Below are positions 50,777 to 59,631 of a stretch of 64,000 bases of DNA, in pieces. The notes beneath the pieces are model-generated. The model was given only the letters and a program-made list of their open reading frames with translations, was not told where the DNA came from and searched no databases. A program made the position numbers and the translations under genes. Location: contig NZ_CP134779.1 of the NCBI RefSeq assembly GCF_031884435.1, forward strand, positions 3,472,001 through 3,536,000, read 5' to 3'. The stretch comes from Bosea sp. 685. Its GTDB lineage: Bacteria; Pseudomonadota; Alphaproteobacteria; Rhizobiales; Beijerinckiaceae. Within the stretch, counting starts at the first letter, position 1. Each line of letters opens with the position of its first letter.

Positions 50777-52015
50777 ATGGCCCGTCTGGTGATGAAATTC
50801 GGCGGGACCTCCGTCGCCACTGTCGAGCGCATCAAGAACGCCGCCCGCCATGTGAAACGCGAGTTCGACGCTGGCCATGAGGTCGCGGTCGTGGTCTCGG
50901 CGATGTCCGGCAAGACCAATGAATTGGTCGGCTGGTGCAAGGAAGCCTCGGCGCTCTATGACCAAGCCGAATACGATGTCGTCGTCGCCTCGGGCGAGCA
51001 GGTGACCTCGGGCCTGATGGCGATCGTGCTGCAGGAACTCGGCCTGCCCGCGCGCTCCTGGCAGGGCTGGCAGATCCCGATCTACGGCTCGGACGCACAT
51101 GGCTCCTCGCGGATCGAGGCGGTCGAGCCCGCCGGCATCGTCGCGGGCTTCGACCGCAATCGCGAGATCGCGGTCTGCTCCGGCTTCCAGGGCGTGCACG
51201 CCCAGAGCAACCGCATCGTCACGCTCGGGCGCGGCGGCTCGGACACCAGCGCGGTCGCGCTTGCCGCCGGGCTCAAGGCCGATCGCTGCGACATCTATAC
51301 CGATGTCGACGGCGTCTACACCACCGACCCGCGCGTCGTGCCCAAGGCCCGGCGCATGGACAAGGTCTCCTTCGAGGAGATGCTGGAGATGGCCTCGCTC
51401 GGCTCCAAGGTGCTGCAGGTGCGCTCGGTCGAGATCGCCATGGTCCAGCGCGTGCCGACCTATGTGCGTTCCTCCTTCGACGACCCCGACAATCCGAAAT
51501 CTGGTACTCTTATCTGCGACGAGGACGACATCGTGGAACAGCAGATCGTCACCGGCATCGCGTTTTCGCGCGACGAAGCCCAGATCACGCTCCGGCGCGT
51601 CGCCGACAAGCCCGGCGTGGCGGCGGCGATCTTCGGCCCGCTCGCCGATGCCAACATCAATGTCGACATGATCATCCAGGTCGTCTCCGACGACCAGGCG
51701 ACGACCGACATCACCTTCACCGTGCCGACCGCCGATTACGAGCGGGCGAAGACGCTGCTGGAAAGCCGCCACGCCGACATCGCCTATCAATCGCTGCAGG
51801 GCGCGACCGACGTGGTCAAAATCTCGGCGATCGGCGTCGGCATGCGCAGCCATGCCGGCGTCGCCGCGCGCGCCTTCCAGGCGCTGGCCGAGAAGGGCAT
51901 CAACATCCGCGCGATCACGACGTCCGAGATCAAATTCTCGGTGCTGATCGACGCCGCCTATACCGAGCTTGCGGTGCGCACGCTGCACTCGCTCTACGGG
52001 CTCGACGCCGCGTAA
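50777..52015 (+). CDS. lysC: Aspartate kinase
   Basis: A 412-residue enzyme of the aspartate family pathway (lysine, threonine, methionine). Kinase domain ~1-240: 'MKFGGTSVATVERIKNAA' (K-F-G-G-T-S), 'TLGRGGSDTSAVALAAGLKADRCDIYTDVDGVYTTDPR'. Two C-terminal ACT domains ('ITLRRVADKPGVAAAIFGPLADANINVDMI' and 'ISAIGVGMRSHAGVAARAFQALAEKGINIRAITTSEIKFSVLI') bind feedback inhibitors. Monofunctional. Confidence 0.96.
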   Translation: MARLVMKFGGTSVATVERIKNAARHVKREFDAGHEVAVVVSAMSGKTNELVGWCKEASALYDQAEYDVVVASGEQVTSGLMAIVLQELGLPARSWQGWQIPIYGSDAHGSSRIEAVEPAGIVAGFDRNREIAVCSGFQGVHAQSNRIVTLGRGGSDTSAVALAAGLKADRCDIYTDVDGVYTTDPRVVPKARRMDKVSFEEMLEMASLGSKVLQVRSVEIAMVQRVPTYVRSSFDDPDNPKSGTLICDEDDIVEQQIVTGIAFSRDEAQITLRRVADKPGVAAAIFGPLADANINVDMIIQVVSDDQATTDITFTVPTADYERAKTLLESRHADIAYQSLQGATDVVKISAIGVGMRSHAGVAARAFQALAEKGINIRAITTSEIKFSVLIDAAYTELAVRTLHSLYGLDAA

Positions 52016-52053
52016 GGCTTGCAGGCCTTCGCGGTACTCGCGCGAGCAGGTTC

Positions 52054-52157
52054 TAGAGCGGTTTCCGATCCGATTGGATCGTTCAACAGCTCTAGCTCTT
52101 TGTTTTGACGCGTTTTCTTCACGCGAACCGGCGTCCACTTCGCTCGAAAACGCTCTA
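52054..52157. repeat. Intergenic repeat of the 'agagc..ttttc' family, copy 2
   Basis: Carries 'ttttcttcacgcgaaccgg' and 'cttcgctcgaaaacgctcta', the complement of the motifs in the 36610 copy. The last three bases serve as the stop codon of the quinone reductase on the minus strand. Confidence 0.8.
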
Positions 52158-52952
52158 GCCCACCGCGCCCGCGCCATTCAGATGCAGCGCGAAGCCCGCT
52201 GCATCCGACTCGCCCAGCTCCGGCCGCAGCCGCATGCTCGGGACCAGATAGTCGCCGCCATTCTGCCGCCGATAGGGGATCGGCGGGGTGGAGCCGAGCA
52301 TGCGCATCCGCTCGCGCAGGCGTTCAGCCGTCGCAGCGAACCCGGCCTCGTCGAGACGATCGACCCTGTAGACCACGAAGGGCGGCAGCACGTCGTAGCC
52401 CGGATAGTACAGAATGCCGTGATTGATCGGAAACAGCAGGTCGTCGATCGGGCCGTTGATGCCGCGATCCGAATAATGCTCCTCCCAACCGCCGGCGGTC
52501 ACCAACAGCATGGCGCGCTTTCCCGCGAGGGTGCCCTCGCCATAGCGGTCGCCCCAGCGTGTGTCGCTGTGTTCGCCGACGCCATAGGCAAAGCCATAGG
52601 CATAGACCCGGTCGACCCAGCCTTTCATGATCGCCGGCATGGTGAACCACCAGAGCGGGAACTGCAGGATCAGGGCGTCGGCCCAGAGCAGCTTCTCCTG
52701 CTCGGCTTTGACGTCAGCGGTCAGCGCATCGCCGGTAAAGGCCTCGCCCGAGGCGGCCGCCGGCTTGAGCCGCGCGTCGGGCGCCAGCGCGGGGAAATCG
52801 GCTCGGTCGATCTCGGATTTCCAGCCATCGGCATAGAGATCCGACACCCGCACCTCGTGGCCCTGGGCCTCGAGCTCCTTGATGGCGACGTCGCGCAGCG
52901 CACCGTTGAGCGAACGCGGCTCCGGATGAGCGAAGACAAGCAGGATTTTCAT
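52155..52952 (-). CDS. Flavodoxin-fold NAD(P)H quinone oxidoreductase
   Basis: A 265-residue enzyme of the NQO1/MdaB fold: 'MKILLVFAHPEPRSLNGALRDVAIKELEAQGHEVRVSDLYADGW' (FMN/FAD phosphate site), 'LLWADALILQFPLWWFTMPAIMKGWVDRVYAYGFAYG' and 'LLVTAGGWEEHYSDRGINGPIDDLLFPINHGILYYPGYDVLPPFVVY'. ATG 52952 is the family-like start, but the frame continues upstream through four more 15-base units, each encoding a variant of the same five residues. Its stop codon lies in a palindromic repeat. Divergent from a LysR gene that probably controls it. Confidence 0.88.
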   Translation of the reverse strand: MKILLVFAHPEPRSLNGALRDVAIKELEAQGHEVRVSDLYADGWKSEIDRADFPALAPDARLKPAAASGEAFTGDALTADVKAEQEKLLWADALILQFPLWWFTMPAIMKGWVDRVYAYGFAYGVGEHSDTRWGDRYGEGTLAGKRAMLLVTAGGWEEHYSDRGINGPIDDLLFPINHGILYYPGYDVLPPFVVYRVDRLDEAGFAATAERLRERMRMLGSTPPIPYRRQNGGDYLVPSMRLRPELGESDAAGFALHLNGAGAVG

Positions 52953-53015
52953 GGGCGGTTTTTTAATGGGCGGTTTTTTAATGGGCGGGGTTTTCATGGG
53001 CGGGGTTTTCATGGG
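52950..53015. repeat. 15-base tandem repeat across the quinone reductase start
   Basis: On the minus strand the unit 'cccatgaaaaccccg' and variants occur about four times in line before the presumed start, in frame, encoding M-K-T-P-P twice and I-K-K-P-P twice. Two units keep an ATG. Confidence 0.85.
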
Positions 53016-53062
53016 TCAGCGATCCCGTGGGTTGATTGGCACTCCAACTAGCCAGAGCCCAT

Positions 53063-53099
53063 GCGATCCGTTAGATCGCGATAATGCATAAGATTATGC
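53063..53099. promoter_or_regulatory. Two dyads between the quinone reductase and LysR genes
   Basis: 'gcgatc / gatcgc' (53063-53068, 53074-53079) and 'gcataa ga ttatgc' (53086-53099) lie in an AT-rich patch just before the LysR start. Candidate operator and promoter for the divergent pair. Confidence 0.45.
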
Positions 53100-53105
53100 C
53101 ATATA

Positions 53106-54032
53106 ATGGATAAATCCGACGTCACACTCGAACGCATGCGCAGCTTCGTCCGCGTCGCCGAGCGCGGCAGCCTGTCGGCGGTCGCGCGCGAGCTCGGGGT
53201 CGGGCAGTCGACGATCACGAGGCATCTGCGCGAGCTCGAGGACGCCGTCGGCGTGCCGCTTCTGAGCCGGACCACCCGGCGCGTCACGATGACCGACGAA
53301 GGCGGCCGCTATTATGCCGATTGCGTCCAGATCCTGCGCCTGGTCGAGCAGGCCGGCGACGAAGCGCGGGGCACGCGCGGCGCACCAGTCGGCACGATCC
53401 GGATCTCTTGCACCGCAGCGTTCGGAGTCTTGCACGCCAGCCGGTTGATCTTCGCGTTCCAGGATCGTTATCCCGAGATCGGGGTCGATCTCAGCCTCAC
53501 CGACGAACGCGTCGACCTGGTCCGGGAAGGCGTCGATATCGCGCTGCGCCTGGGTCCGCTCAGCGACAGCTCGATGAAGCTCAGGGTTCTCGGCCAGTGT
53601 CGGCGCCTGCTGGTGGCGGCGCCGGATTATCTGGCGGCGCGCGGGCGGCCGACCGTCCCGCAGGATCTCTCCGGCCATGAAGGCATCAGGATGTCGAATG
53701 TGGCGGGCAGCGACACGCTGACCCTGCAAGGGCTGGACGGCGCGCGCCATGTCGTGCCCCTCATTGGGCGTTTCCGGATCGACCACGGGCTGGCCGCGCG
53801 CGAGGCTCTTGCCGCCGGGCGCGGCATCGGCCCGACCCATCAATGGCTGGTCGGTGATCTTCTGGCGGCCGGCCGGCTCGAGGTGATCCTGCCCGACTAC
53901 ACGCTGCCTTTCGTGCCGCTGAGCCTGCTGATCGTCCCCGAGCGCGCGGGCATCGCCCGGGTCCGGCTGCTGGTCGATTTCCTCGCCGAGCAGATCGGCG
54001 GCATTCCGGGGATCGAACGGGCACCGCCGTAA
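53106..54032 (+). CDS. LysR-family regulator
   Basis: A 308-residue regulator: 'LERMRSFVRVAERGSLSAVARELGVGQSTITRHLRELEDAVGVPLLSRTTRRVTMTDEG', then effector domain from ~95 ('GTIRISCTAAFGVLHASRLIFAFQDRYPEI'). This subtype often governs divergent quinone or flavin oxidoreductases in response to electrophiles, which fits its neighbour. Confidence 0.92.
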   Translation: MDKSDVTLERMRSFVRVAERGSLSAVARELGVGQSTITRHLRELEDAVGVPLLSRTTRRVTMTDEGGRYYADCVQILRLVEQAGDEARGTRGAPVGTIRISCTAAFGVLHASRLIFAFQDRYPEIGVDLSLTDERVDLVREGVDIALRLGPLSDSSMKLRVLGQCRRLLVAAPDYLAARGRPTVPQDLSGHEGIRMSNVAGSDTLTLQGLDGARHVVPLIGRFRIDHGLAAREALAAGRGIGPTHQWLVGDLLAAGRLEVILPDYTLPFVPLSLLIVPERAGIARVRLLVDFLAEQIGGIPGIERAPP

Positions 54033-54174
54033 CGTTAGACGGAACCTCCTCCCGGAGCCCCATGTCCATTTATTGGCGCACCGCAGCTTAAAATACGTGC
54101 AGGCAAGCCCCGAGATTCATTAAGACTTTGATGGGATTGTCTTAGCGGGGCAAACGTTCAGGCTGCAGCATTCC

Positions 54175-55557
54175 TTGGACCGTAATCCGAAGATCGATTC
54201 ATCGGGAGTGAAGCCTGTCGCCATCAGCGGCACCGCTGTCGAGCGTCTCCTGCTTGCATCCGGCGTCGACGACCAGGCACGCGCGGTCGCCCGCTCCCTG
54301 CTGCCGGTCCTGTCGGCCAAGGCCGGCGCTGCCTGCCACGCCTATTGCGACCATCTCGAGCGCTCGGTCGCCGACATGAAGCCCCATGTCGCCCAGCACC
54401 GGCAGGCGGTCGTCCAGGCCGAGGAACAGCATCTCCAGACCTTGTTCGGCGGCGCATTCGGCGAAGATTACGTCGCGTCCCTGAACAAGGCGGCCCTGAC
54501 CGAGTTCGGCGACGCCCTGGGCATCCGCACGCGGCTGGGTACGACGCTGCGCCTGATCGATCCGCTCTTCAAGGAAATCGGTCGCCGCCGGCGCTTCAGC
54601 AGCCGCAAGGCGATCGAGGAATGCGCCGCCCTGACCCGGCTGATCCTCTGCGACGCCATCGCTGCGACCTCCTGTCATCAACGGGCAAGCCGCATCAACC
54701 TGACGCAGCGCGAGAACCAGCTTCATCTGGCCGCCTCGTCCTTCCAGAACAACATCGTCCAGCTGTCGGAGAGCCTGAAGACCGCGGCGACCACCTTGAG
54801 AAACTACGCCGCGACCAGCCATTACCGCAGCGGCCAGGCGGATCGGGAAGCCACGCTTGCGGAAGATGCCGCGCGCGACTGCACCCAGCGCATCACCAGC
54901 ACCGTGACGGCGACGAATGATCTGGTGCGCGCGCTCGACCATGTCAGCAGCGAGGCGCAGCAGAGCTTCTCGATCACCGGCCAGGCCGTCGCCGATACGC
55001 GCGAGGTCACCTCGTCGATCACCGTGCTGGCGGAGGCCGCCGGCCGCATCGGCTCGATCGTGACCCTGATCCAGCAGATCGCGACCAAGACCAACCTGCT
55101 CGCCTTGAACGCCACCATCGAGGCAGCGCGCGCAGGCGAGGCCGGCAAGGGCTTCGCGGTCGTGGCGGGCGAGGTCAAATCGCTGGCGCACCAGACCGCC
55201 AGCGCCACCGCCGAGATTTCGACGCAGATCGCGCAAGTGCAGTCGGCGACCGAATCCTGCGTCAGCCATGTGAACTCGATCAGCCTGACCATCGCCCGGC
55301 TGGAGGAATCGTCTGCCTCGATCGCCCAGACGGTCCAGCAGCAATCGGCCGCCACCAACGAAATGGCCTTCAATACGCAGGAAGCCGCCACAAGGACGCA
55401 GGAAGGCCTGCTCTCGGCCCAGGCCGCGCGGATGTCGATCGGCGACGTCACCAAGATGTCGATCGAGCTCGACAGCGCCGCCGTCCAGGTCGAGGCCTCG
55501 GCCGGGATGATCAGCGACCTCGTCACGCATTTCCTCTCGAACCTGCGCGCGGCCTGA
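54175..55557 (+). CDS. Soluble chemoreceptor with divergent globin-type sensor
   Basis: A 460-residue methyl-accepting chemotaxis protein without membrane segments. Residues ~20-165 are helical and follow the protoglobin/HemAT sensor layout ('[41 protein letters not shown]'). By eye, the proximal heme His (in I-G-x-x-H of HemAT) falls on Glu110. From ~215 comes the signalling coiled coil, with the conserved tip at ~304-336 ('[36 protein letters not shown]'). The start is a TTG at 54175 with no clear ribosome-binding site; GTG 54208 is an alternative. No chemotaxis genes adjoin it. Confidence 0.82.
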   Translation: MDRNPKIDSSGVKPVAISGTAVERLLLASGVDDQARAVARSLLPVLSAKAGAACHAYCDHLERSVADMKPHVAQHRQAVVQAEEQHLQTLFGGAFGEDYVASLNKAALTEFGDALGIRTRLGTTLRLIDPLFKEIGRRRRFSSRKAIEECAALTRLILCDAIAATSCHQRASRINLTQRENQLHLAASSFQNNIVQLSESLKTAATTLRNYAATSHYRSGQADREATLAEDAARDCTQRITSTVTATNDLVRALDHVSSEAQQSFSITGQAVADTREVTSSITVLAEAAGRIGSIVTLIQQIATKTNLLALNATIEAARAGEAGKGFAVVAGEVKSLAHQTASATAEISTQIAQVQSATESCVSHVNSISLTIARLEESSASIAQTVQQQSAATNEMAFNTQEAATRTQEGLLSAQAARMSIGDVTKMSIELDSAAVQVEASAGMISDLVTHFLSNLRAA

Positions 55558-55560
55558 GGC

Positions 55561-55661
55561 TAGAATATTCCCGCGTTTCTCCTGGCGGAAATGCTCTACT
55601 TCCTTGTTTTATCGCATTTTCTTCACGCGAACCGGTATCCACTTCGCTCGAAAATGCTCTA
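55561..55661. repeat. Intergenic repeat of the 'agagc..ttttc' family, copy 3
   Basis: 'cggaaatgctct', 'cattttcttcacgcgaacc' and 'cttcgctcgaaaatgctcta' repeat the 36610 element in inverse orientation almost end to end. Confidence 0.83.
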
Positions 55662-55692
55662 CCCTCCACGACGCGCCCTTCGCGGAATTCCC

Positions 55693-55753
55693 ATGATCAA
55701 GAGCGCCGACGACATCGTCGTCGGCGCAGGTTCGGCCGGCGCGGTGCTGGCCG
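55693..55753 (+). pseudogene. N-terminal fragment of a GMC oxidoreductase
   Basis: Encodes 'MIKSADDIVVGAGSAGAVLAE', the FAD-binding opening of a GMC flavoenzyme, then loses resemblance. The bases 55712-55753 match 56970-57011 of the intact GMC gene with three mismatches in 42. A remnant of a duplicated or displaced copy. Confidence 0.7.
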
Positions 55754-55784
55754 AGTGCGGCTTTCCTGTTGGCAGGGCGGCGGC

Positions 55785-55883
55785 TCAGCGCCGCGCCGGC
55801 AGATTGATCGTGAGGACGCGGCCGGCGCTGGCGGCCGCGACGGCGGCGGTCAGCGCAACGATGGCGAGAGTCTTGCGGAACAT
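55785..55883 (-). CDS. Possible 32-residue exported peptide
   Basis: ATG 55883 has GAGAGA six bases upstream and encodes 'MFRKTLAIVALTAAVAAASAG' followed by 'RVLTINLPARR' and a stop. The first 20 residues have a clear signal-peptide shape. It may be a truncated secreted protein or a small true gene; only the signal shape and the ribosome-binding site support it. Confidence 0.4.
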   Translation of the reverse strand: MFRKTLAIVALTAAVAAASAGRVLTINLPARR

Positions 55884-56048
55884 GGGTCTCTCTCGGTTGC
55901 TTCGACCGGCGTCAGTTCCGTTCCCCAGGGCGGCCCATGAAAGCGCGGCGAAAGGCTTGAGAAACGCTTGGCTTTTGCTTAAGAAATTCTTGGCTTTCGC
56001 TTAAGAAACGCCTCTCACGTTAAGCCGCCTGTCCTTTAGGGAGCGCGC

Positions 56049-56936
56049 ATGTGGTTTTCATTCGACGGCTGCGTGCTCGACGCCAATATACGTGAGCTCA
56101 GCCGCGACGGGGTGGCGATCCGGATCGAACCGCAGGTTTTCGATCTCCTGCTCTATCTCCTGCGCAACCGCGCGCGGCTCGTCAGCAAGGACGACCTGAT
56201 CGATAATATCTGGCAAGGCCGGATCGTCTCGGAATCCTCGCTGACGACGCGGGTCAATGCGGCGCGCAAGGCAGTCGGCGACAGCGGCGAGGAGCAGCGC
56301 GTTATCCGCACCGTGCCACGCAAGGGTTTTCGCTTCGTTGCCGAAGTCTCCGAGGACGGCACGGCGATCGTCTCGGATGTGCCGCTGCGCTATGGCGGCT
56401 ACAGCCGAAGCGACTATGCCTATATCGTCGGCCGTTATTTCTGCCATCGCCGCTCGTTCCTGACGGGCCGGAACATCACGCGCTCGCTGCTCGACATCCG
56501 CTGGAACGACGCCGTCCAGGCGCTCTCCTTCGTCGAGCAGGTGCGCTATGTCTCCGATGCCGGCGTCGAGCAGGTCGTCCGGGCCGAGGGCGAGATCTAC
56601 ATGCATCTCGACCGGGCGCTGATGACGCTGCTCGCGATCGACGAGGGCGAAGTCCGCGTCACCATGCTGAACGTGCCGGAGCGGCGTTCCACTCCCGGCT
56701 CGCGGCGCCTGCGCGGCGTGCTGCTGACGCATGGCTATCCAAAATCCTTCTACCAGCCGGTGGTGAGTGCGGTGACGATCGAGCTGGTGCCGGCCGAAGG
56801 CGAGGAGGGAGCCGAACAGCGCACCGGAACGATCGAGCCGAGCGATCCTGATTTCGCCCGCCTCGACCGCGACATCAGGCAGGCCGAGGAGAATGCGGTC
56901 GTGATGACGCCGCTGCTCGCGCGGATGCCGGCATGA
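56049..56936 (+). CDS. OmpR/ToxR-type winged-helix regulator with unknown C-terminal domain
   Basis: A 295-residue one-component regulator. Residues ~5-100 are the winged helix ('LDANIRELSRDGVAIRIEPQVFDLLLYLLRNRARLVSKDDLIDNIWQGRIVSESSLTTRVNAARKAVGDSGEEQRVIRTVPRKGFRFVAEV'), as in CadC-type proteins. The rest ('YAYIVGRYFCHRRSFLTGRNITRSLLDIRWNDAVQALSFVEQVRYV') is a soluble domain I cannot name; no membrane segment is present. The stop overlaps the start of the GMC gene by four bases, so the two are one transcript. Confidence 0.87.
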   Translation: MWFSFDGCVLDANIRELSRDGVAIRIEPQVFDLLLYLLRNRARLVSKDDLIDNIWQGRIVSESSLTTRVNAARKAVGDSGEEQRVIRTVPRKGFRFVAEVSEDGTAIVSDVPLRYGGYSRSDYAYIVGRYFCHRRSFLTGRNITRSLLDIRWNDAVQALSFVEQVRYVSDAGVEQVVRAEGEIYMHLDRALMTLLAIDEGEVRVTMLNVPERRSTPGSRRLRGVLLTHGYPKSFYQPVVSAVTIELVPAEGEEGAEQRTGTIEPSDPDFARLDRDIRQAEENAVVMTPLLARMPA

Positions 56937-58513
56937 GCGCTGCCGGATCAATCGCCCCCGACTACGACTACATCATCGTCGGCGCAGGTTCGGCCGGCGC
57001 GGTATTGGCCGCGCGGCTGAGCGAGAATCCGGCGGTCCGCGTGCTGCTGCTCGAGGCGGGGCGCGATTTCCGCACGGCGGAGACGCCGGAGCATATCCGC
57101 ATCCCCAATCCGATGCGGGCGATCGCCGACGACGACTATCGCTGGCCGCAACTGATGGCGCGCCGGACGCAGCGGCAGGAGCCCAAGCTGCTCTGGCGCG
57201 GGCGGGCTGTCGGCGGCTCATCGACCATCAACGGGCAGATCGCCATTCGCGGCGTGCCGGATGATTTCGAGCGCTGGGCGGCGCAAGGCTGCGCCAGTTG
57301 GGGTTGGGCCGATGTCCTGCCCTATTTCAACCGGCTCGAAACCGATGTGAATTTCGGCGACGCGCCCTGGCATGGCGATAGCGGGCCGATCCCGGTCTAT
57401 CGCGCGCCCGAGGCGCAATGGGGCCGGGTCGACCGGGCTCTGAAGGAAGCGGCGCTCGCCTGCGGCTATGGCTGGTGCGAGGACCACAACGCGCCAGAAG
57501 GCACGGGCGCCTCGCCCTACGCGATCAACAGCAGCAACGGCATCCGCGTCTCGACCAATGACGGCTATCTGGAGCCGGCGCGCGGGCGCGCCAATCTGAC
57601 CATCATCGGCAACGCCCTGGTCTCCAAGCTCAAGGTCGAGGGCAACCGGCCGCATGTCGGCGGCGTCGAGGTCCGCGTCAACGGCCAGAGCTTTTCGCCG
57701 CGCGCCACCCGCGAGGTCATCCTTTGTGCGGGGGCGATCCATTCGCCCGCCATCCTGCAGCGCTCCGGCATCGGCCCGGCCGCGCTCTCGGCTTCGCTCG
57801 GCATCCCCGTCATCGCCGATTTGCCGGTCGGCGAGAACCTGCTCGACCATCCGATCATGCCGCTGTTCCTGCGCCTCAGGGAGACGGCGATGGTCGACAC
57901 GCCGATGCACCGCCACACCAATTGCTGCCTGCGCTACGGCTCGGGCCTCGGCGGCGCGGGCGAGAACGACATGATCGTGATCGCCGGCAACCTCGCCTCC
58001 TTCGGCGGCGGCGACCTCACGCTCGGCCGGCTCGCCGTCTCCGTCTACCAGGCCTTCAGCCAGGGCCGCGTCCGCATCACCACGACGGATCCGGGCATCG
58101 ACCCGCAAGTGGATGAGCGCATGCTGTCCGACGAGCGCGACCTGATCCGCATGCGCGACGGCGTGCGCCGGGCCGAGGCGCTGGCCGCGACGGAGGCGGT
58201 GAGGACGATCGCCTCGCGCGTCGAATACGGGCTGTCGGGACGCTCGATCGATGAGCCCTTCGATGCGGCCGAGCTCGACGCCTGGCTGTTCGAGGAATGC
58301 GGCGACGCGCAGCACGCCAGCGGCACCTGCCGGATGGGCGCGGCGAGCGATTCCCGCAGCGTCGTCGATCCGCATTGCCGCGTGATCGGCTGCACGGGCC
58401 TGCGGGTGATCGACGCATCGATCATGCCGGAGGTGGTGCGCGCCAACACGCATCTGAGCACGGTGATGATCGCCGAGAAGATGGCAGCCGAGATCGGCGG
58501 CGCTGGAATCTGA
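56933..58513 (+). CDS. GMC-family FAD oxidoreductase (choline-dehydrogenase-like)
   Basis: A 526-residue alcohol oxidoreductase. FAD motif 'YDYIIVGAGSAGAVLAARLSENPAVRVLLLEAG', GMC signature 1 'WRGRAVGGSSTINGQIAIRG', signature 2 'GAIHSPAILQRSGIGPAALSASLGIPVIADLPVGENLLDHP', and the catalytic His in 'DAQHASGTCRMG' with the second conserved residue in 'ANTHLSTVMIAEKMA'. Likely oxidises a hydroxyl to an aldehyde or ketone. It lies between a regulator and the kinase/dehydrogenase pair. Confidence 0.93.
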   Translation: MSAAGSIAPDYDYIIVGAGSAGAVLAARLSENPAVRVLLLEAGRDFRTAETPEHIRIPNPMRAIADDDYRWPQLMARRTQRQEPKLLWRGRAVGGSSTINGQIAIRGVPDDFERWAAQGCASWGWADVLPYFNRLETDVNFGDAPWHGDSGPIPVYRAPEAQWGRVDRALKEAALACGYGWCEDHNAPEGTGASPYAINSSNGIRVSTNDGYLEPARGRANLTIIGNALVSKLKVEGNRPHVGGVEVRVNGQSFSPRATREVILCAGAIHSPAILQRSGIGPAALSASLGIPVIADLPVGENLLDHPIMPLFLRLRETAMVDTPMHRHTNCCLRYGSGLGGAGENDMIVIAGNLASFGGGDLTLGRLAVSVYQAFSQGRVRITTTDPGIDPQVDERMLSDERDLIRMRDGVRRAEALAATEAVRTIASRVEYGLSGRSIDEPFDAAELDAWLFEECGDAQHASGTCRMGAASDSRSVVDPHCRVIGCTGLRVIDASIMPEVVRANTHLSTVMIAEKMAAEIGGAGI

Positions 58514-58575
58514 AATCCGGCCTTGCGCCGATCGTCGCGTTGACCTCCCCCTCCGGCCTCACGATGATGCCGGCC

Positions 58576-59619
58576 ATGACGACCGGCCCAGCCTCCACCA
58601 CCCTGGAATTCGACCCCGCCCGGCTCGACGCCTTCCTGCGCTCCGCCCTGCCCGACCGTGTCGGGGGTGCGATGGCGCTGGAGCGGATCAGCGGCGGCCA
58701 GTCGAACCCGACCTTCTTCCTGTCCTATCCGGATGCCGGCACGCGGCTGGTGCTGCGCAAGAAGCCGCCTGGCCCGCTGCTGCCCTCGGCCCATGCGGTC
58801 GAGCGTGAATACCGCATCCTCAAGGCGCTGGCGGGCTCGGCCGTGCCGGTGCCGCCGGTGCTGTTGCTGCATGAGCAGGATGATGTCGTCGGCACGCCCT
58901 TCTATCTGATGGAGCGACTGGAGGGGCGCGTCTTCCACGACACCGCCTTGCCCGGCGTTTCCACCGATGATCGCCGCGCCCTATATTTCGCCATGGCCGA
59001 GACGCTGGCCGCCCTGCATCGCTTCGACTGGCAGGCGGCCGGCCTCGCCGATTTCGGCAAGCCTGGGAATTACTATGCCCGCCAGCTCAGGCGCTGGGGC
59101 GGGCAATGGCGCGAGACCAAGACACAGCCCATTCCGGCCATCGACCGCGCCATAGACTGGCTGAGCGAGCATCTCGACGAGAGCGCGGAGACGACGATCG
59201 TCCATGGCGATTTCCGGCTCGGCAATCTGATGTTCGCGCCCGACGAGCCGCGCATCGTCGCCGTGCTGGACTGGGAGCTCGCGACGCTTGGGCACCCGCT
59301 CTCGGACGTCGCCTTCTCCTGCCTGCCCTGGCATTCGACGCCGGCGATGTATGCCGGCATTGTCGGGCTCGACCGCGCGGCGCTCGGCATCCCGACGCAG
59401 GCCGAATATCTTGAGCGTTATTGCGCCGCCGCCCGGCGCACCAGCGGGCCCGGGCGCTTCCACCTCGCCTTCTCGCTGTTTCGCTTCGCCGTCATTCTCG
59501 ACGGTATCGCGGCGCGTGCGAAATCGGGCAATGCGGCGGCGGAGAATGCGGTCGCGGTCGGCGCGATGGCGGAGAGCTTCGCGCTGCGGGCTGAAGCCGT
59601 GATCGACGACAAAAGCTGA
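58576..59619 (+). CDS. APH-family phosphotransferase, probable 4-hydroxyacyl-CoA kinase
   Basis: A 347-residue protein-kinase-like phosphotransferase. Start uncertain among ATGs at 58564, 58567 and 58576. Motifs: 'LERISGGQSNPTFFLSYPDAGTRLVLRKKPPG' (nucleotide loop and Lys), 'STTIVHGDFRLGNLMF'-like catalytic 'VHGDFRLGNLMF' (H-G-D-x-x-x-x-N), 'VLDWELATLGHPLSDVAF' (metal Asp). This subgroup is fused to or beside ACAD10/11-type dehydrogenases. In levulinate users the homologue LvaA phosphorylates the 4-hydroxyacyl-CoA. The next gene, 12 bases on, is exactly such a dehydrogenase. Confidence 0.87.
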   Translation: MTTGPASTTLEFDPARLDAFLRSALPDRVGGAMALERISGGQSNPTFFLSYPDAGTRLVLRKKPPGPLLPSAHAVEREYRILKALAGSAVPVPPVLLLHEQDDVVGTPFYLMERLEGRVFHDTALPGVSTDDRRALYFAMAETLAALHRFDWQAAGLADFGKPGNYYARQLRRWGGQWRETKTQPIPAIDRAIDWLSEHLDESAETTIVHGDFRLGNLMFAPDEPRIVAVLDWELATLGHPLSDVAFSCLPWHSTPAMYAGIVGLDRAALGIPTQAEYLERYCAAARRTSGPGRFHLAFSLFRFAVILDGIAARAKSGNAAAENAVAVGAMAESFALRAEAVIDDKS

Positions 59620-59631
59620 AAGAGGACCGCC

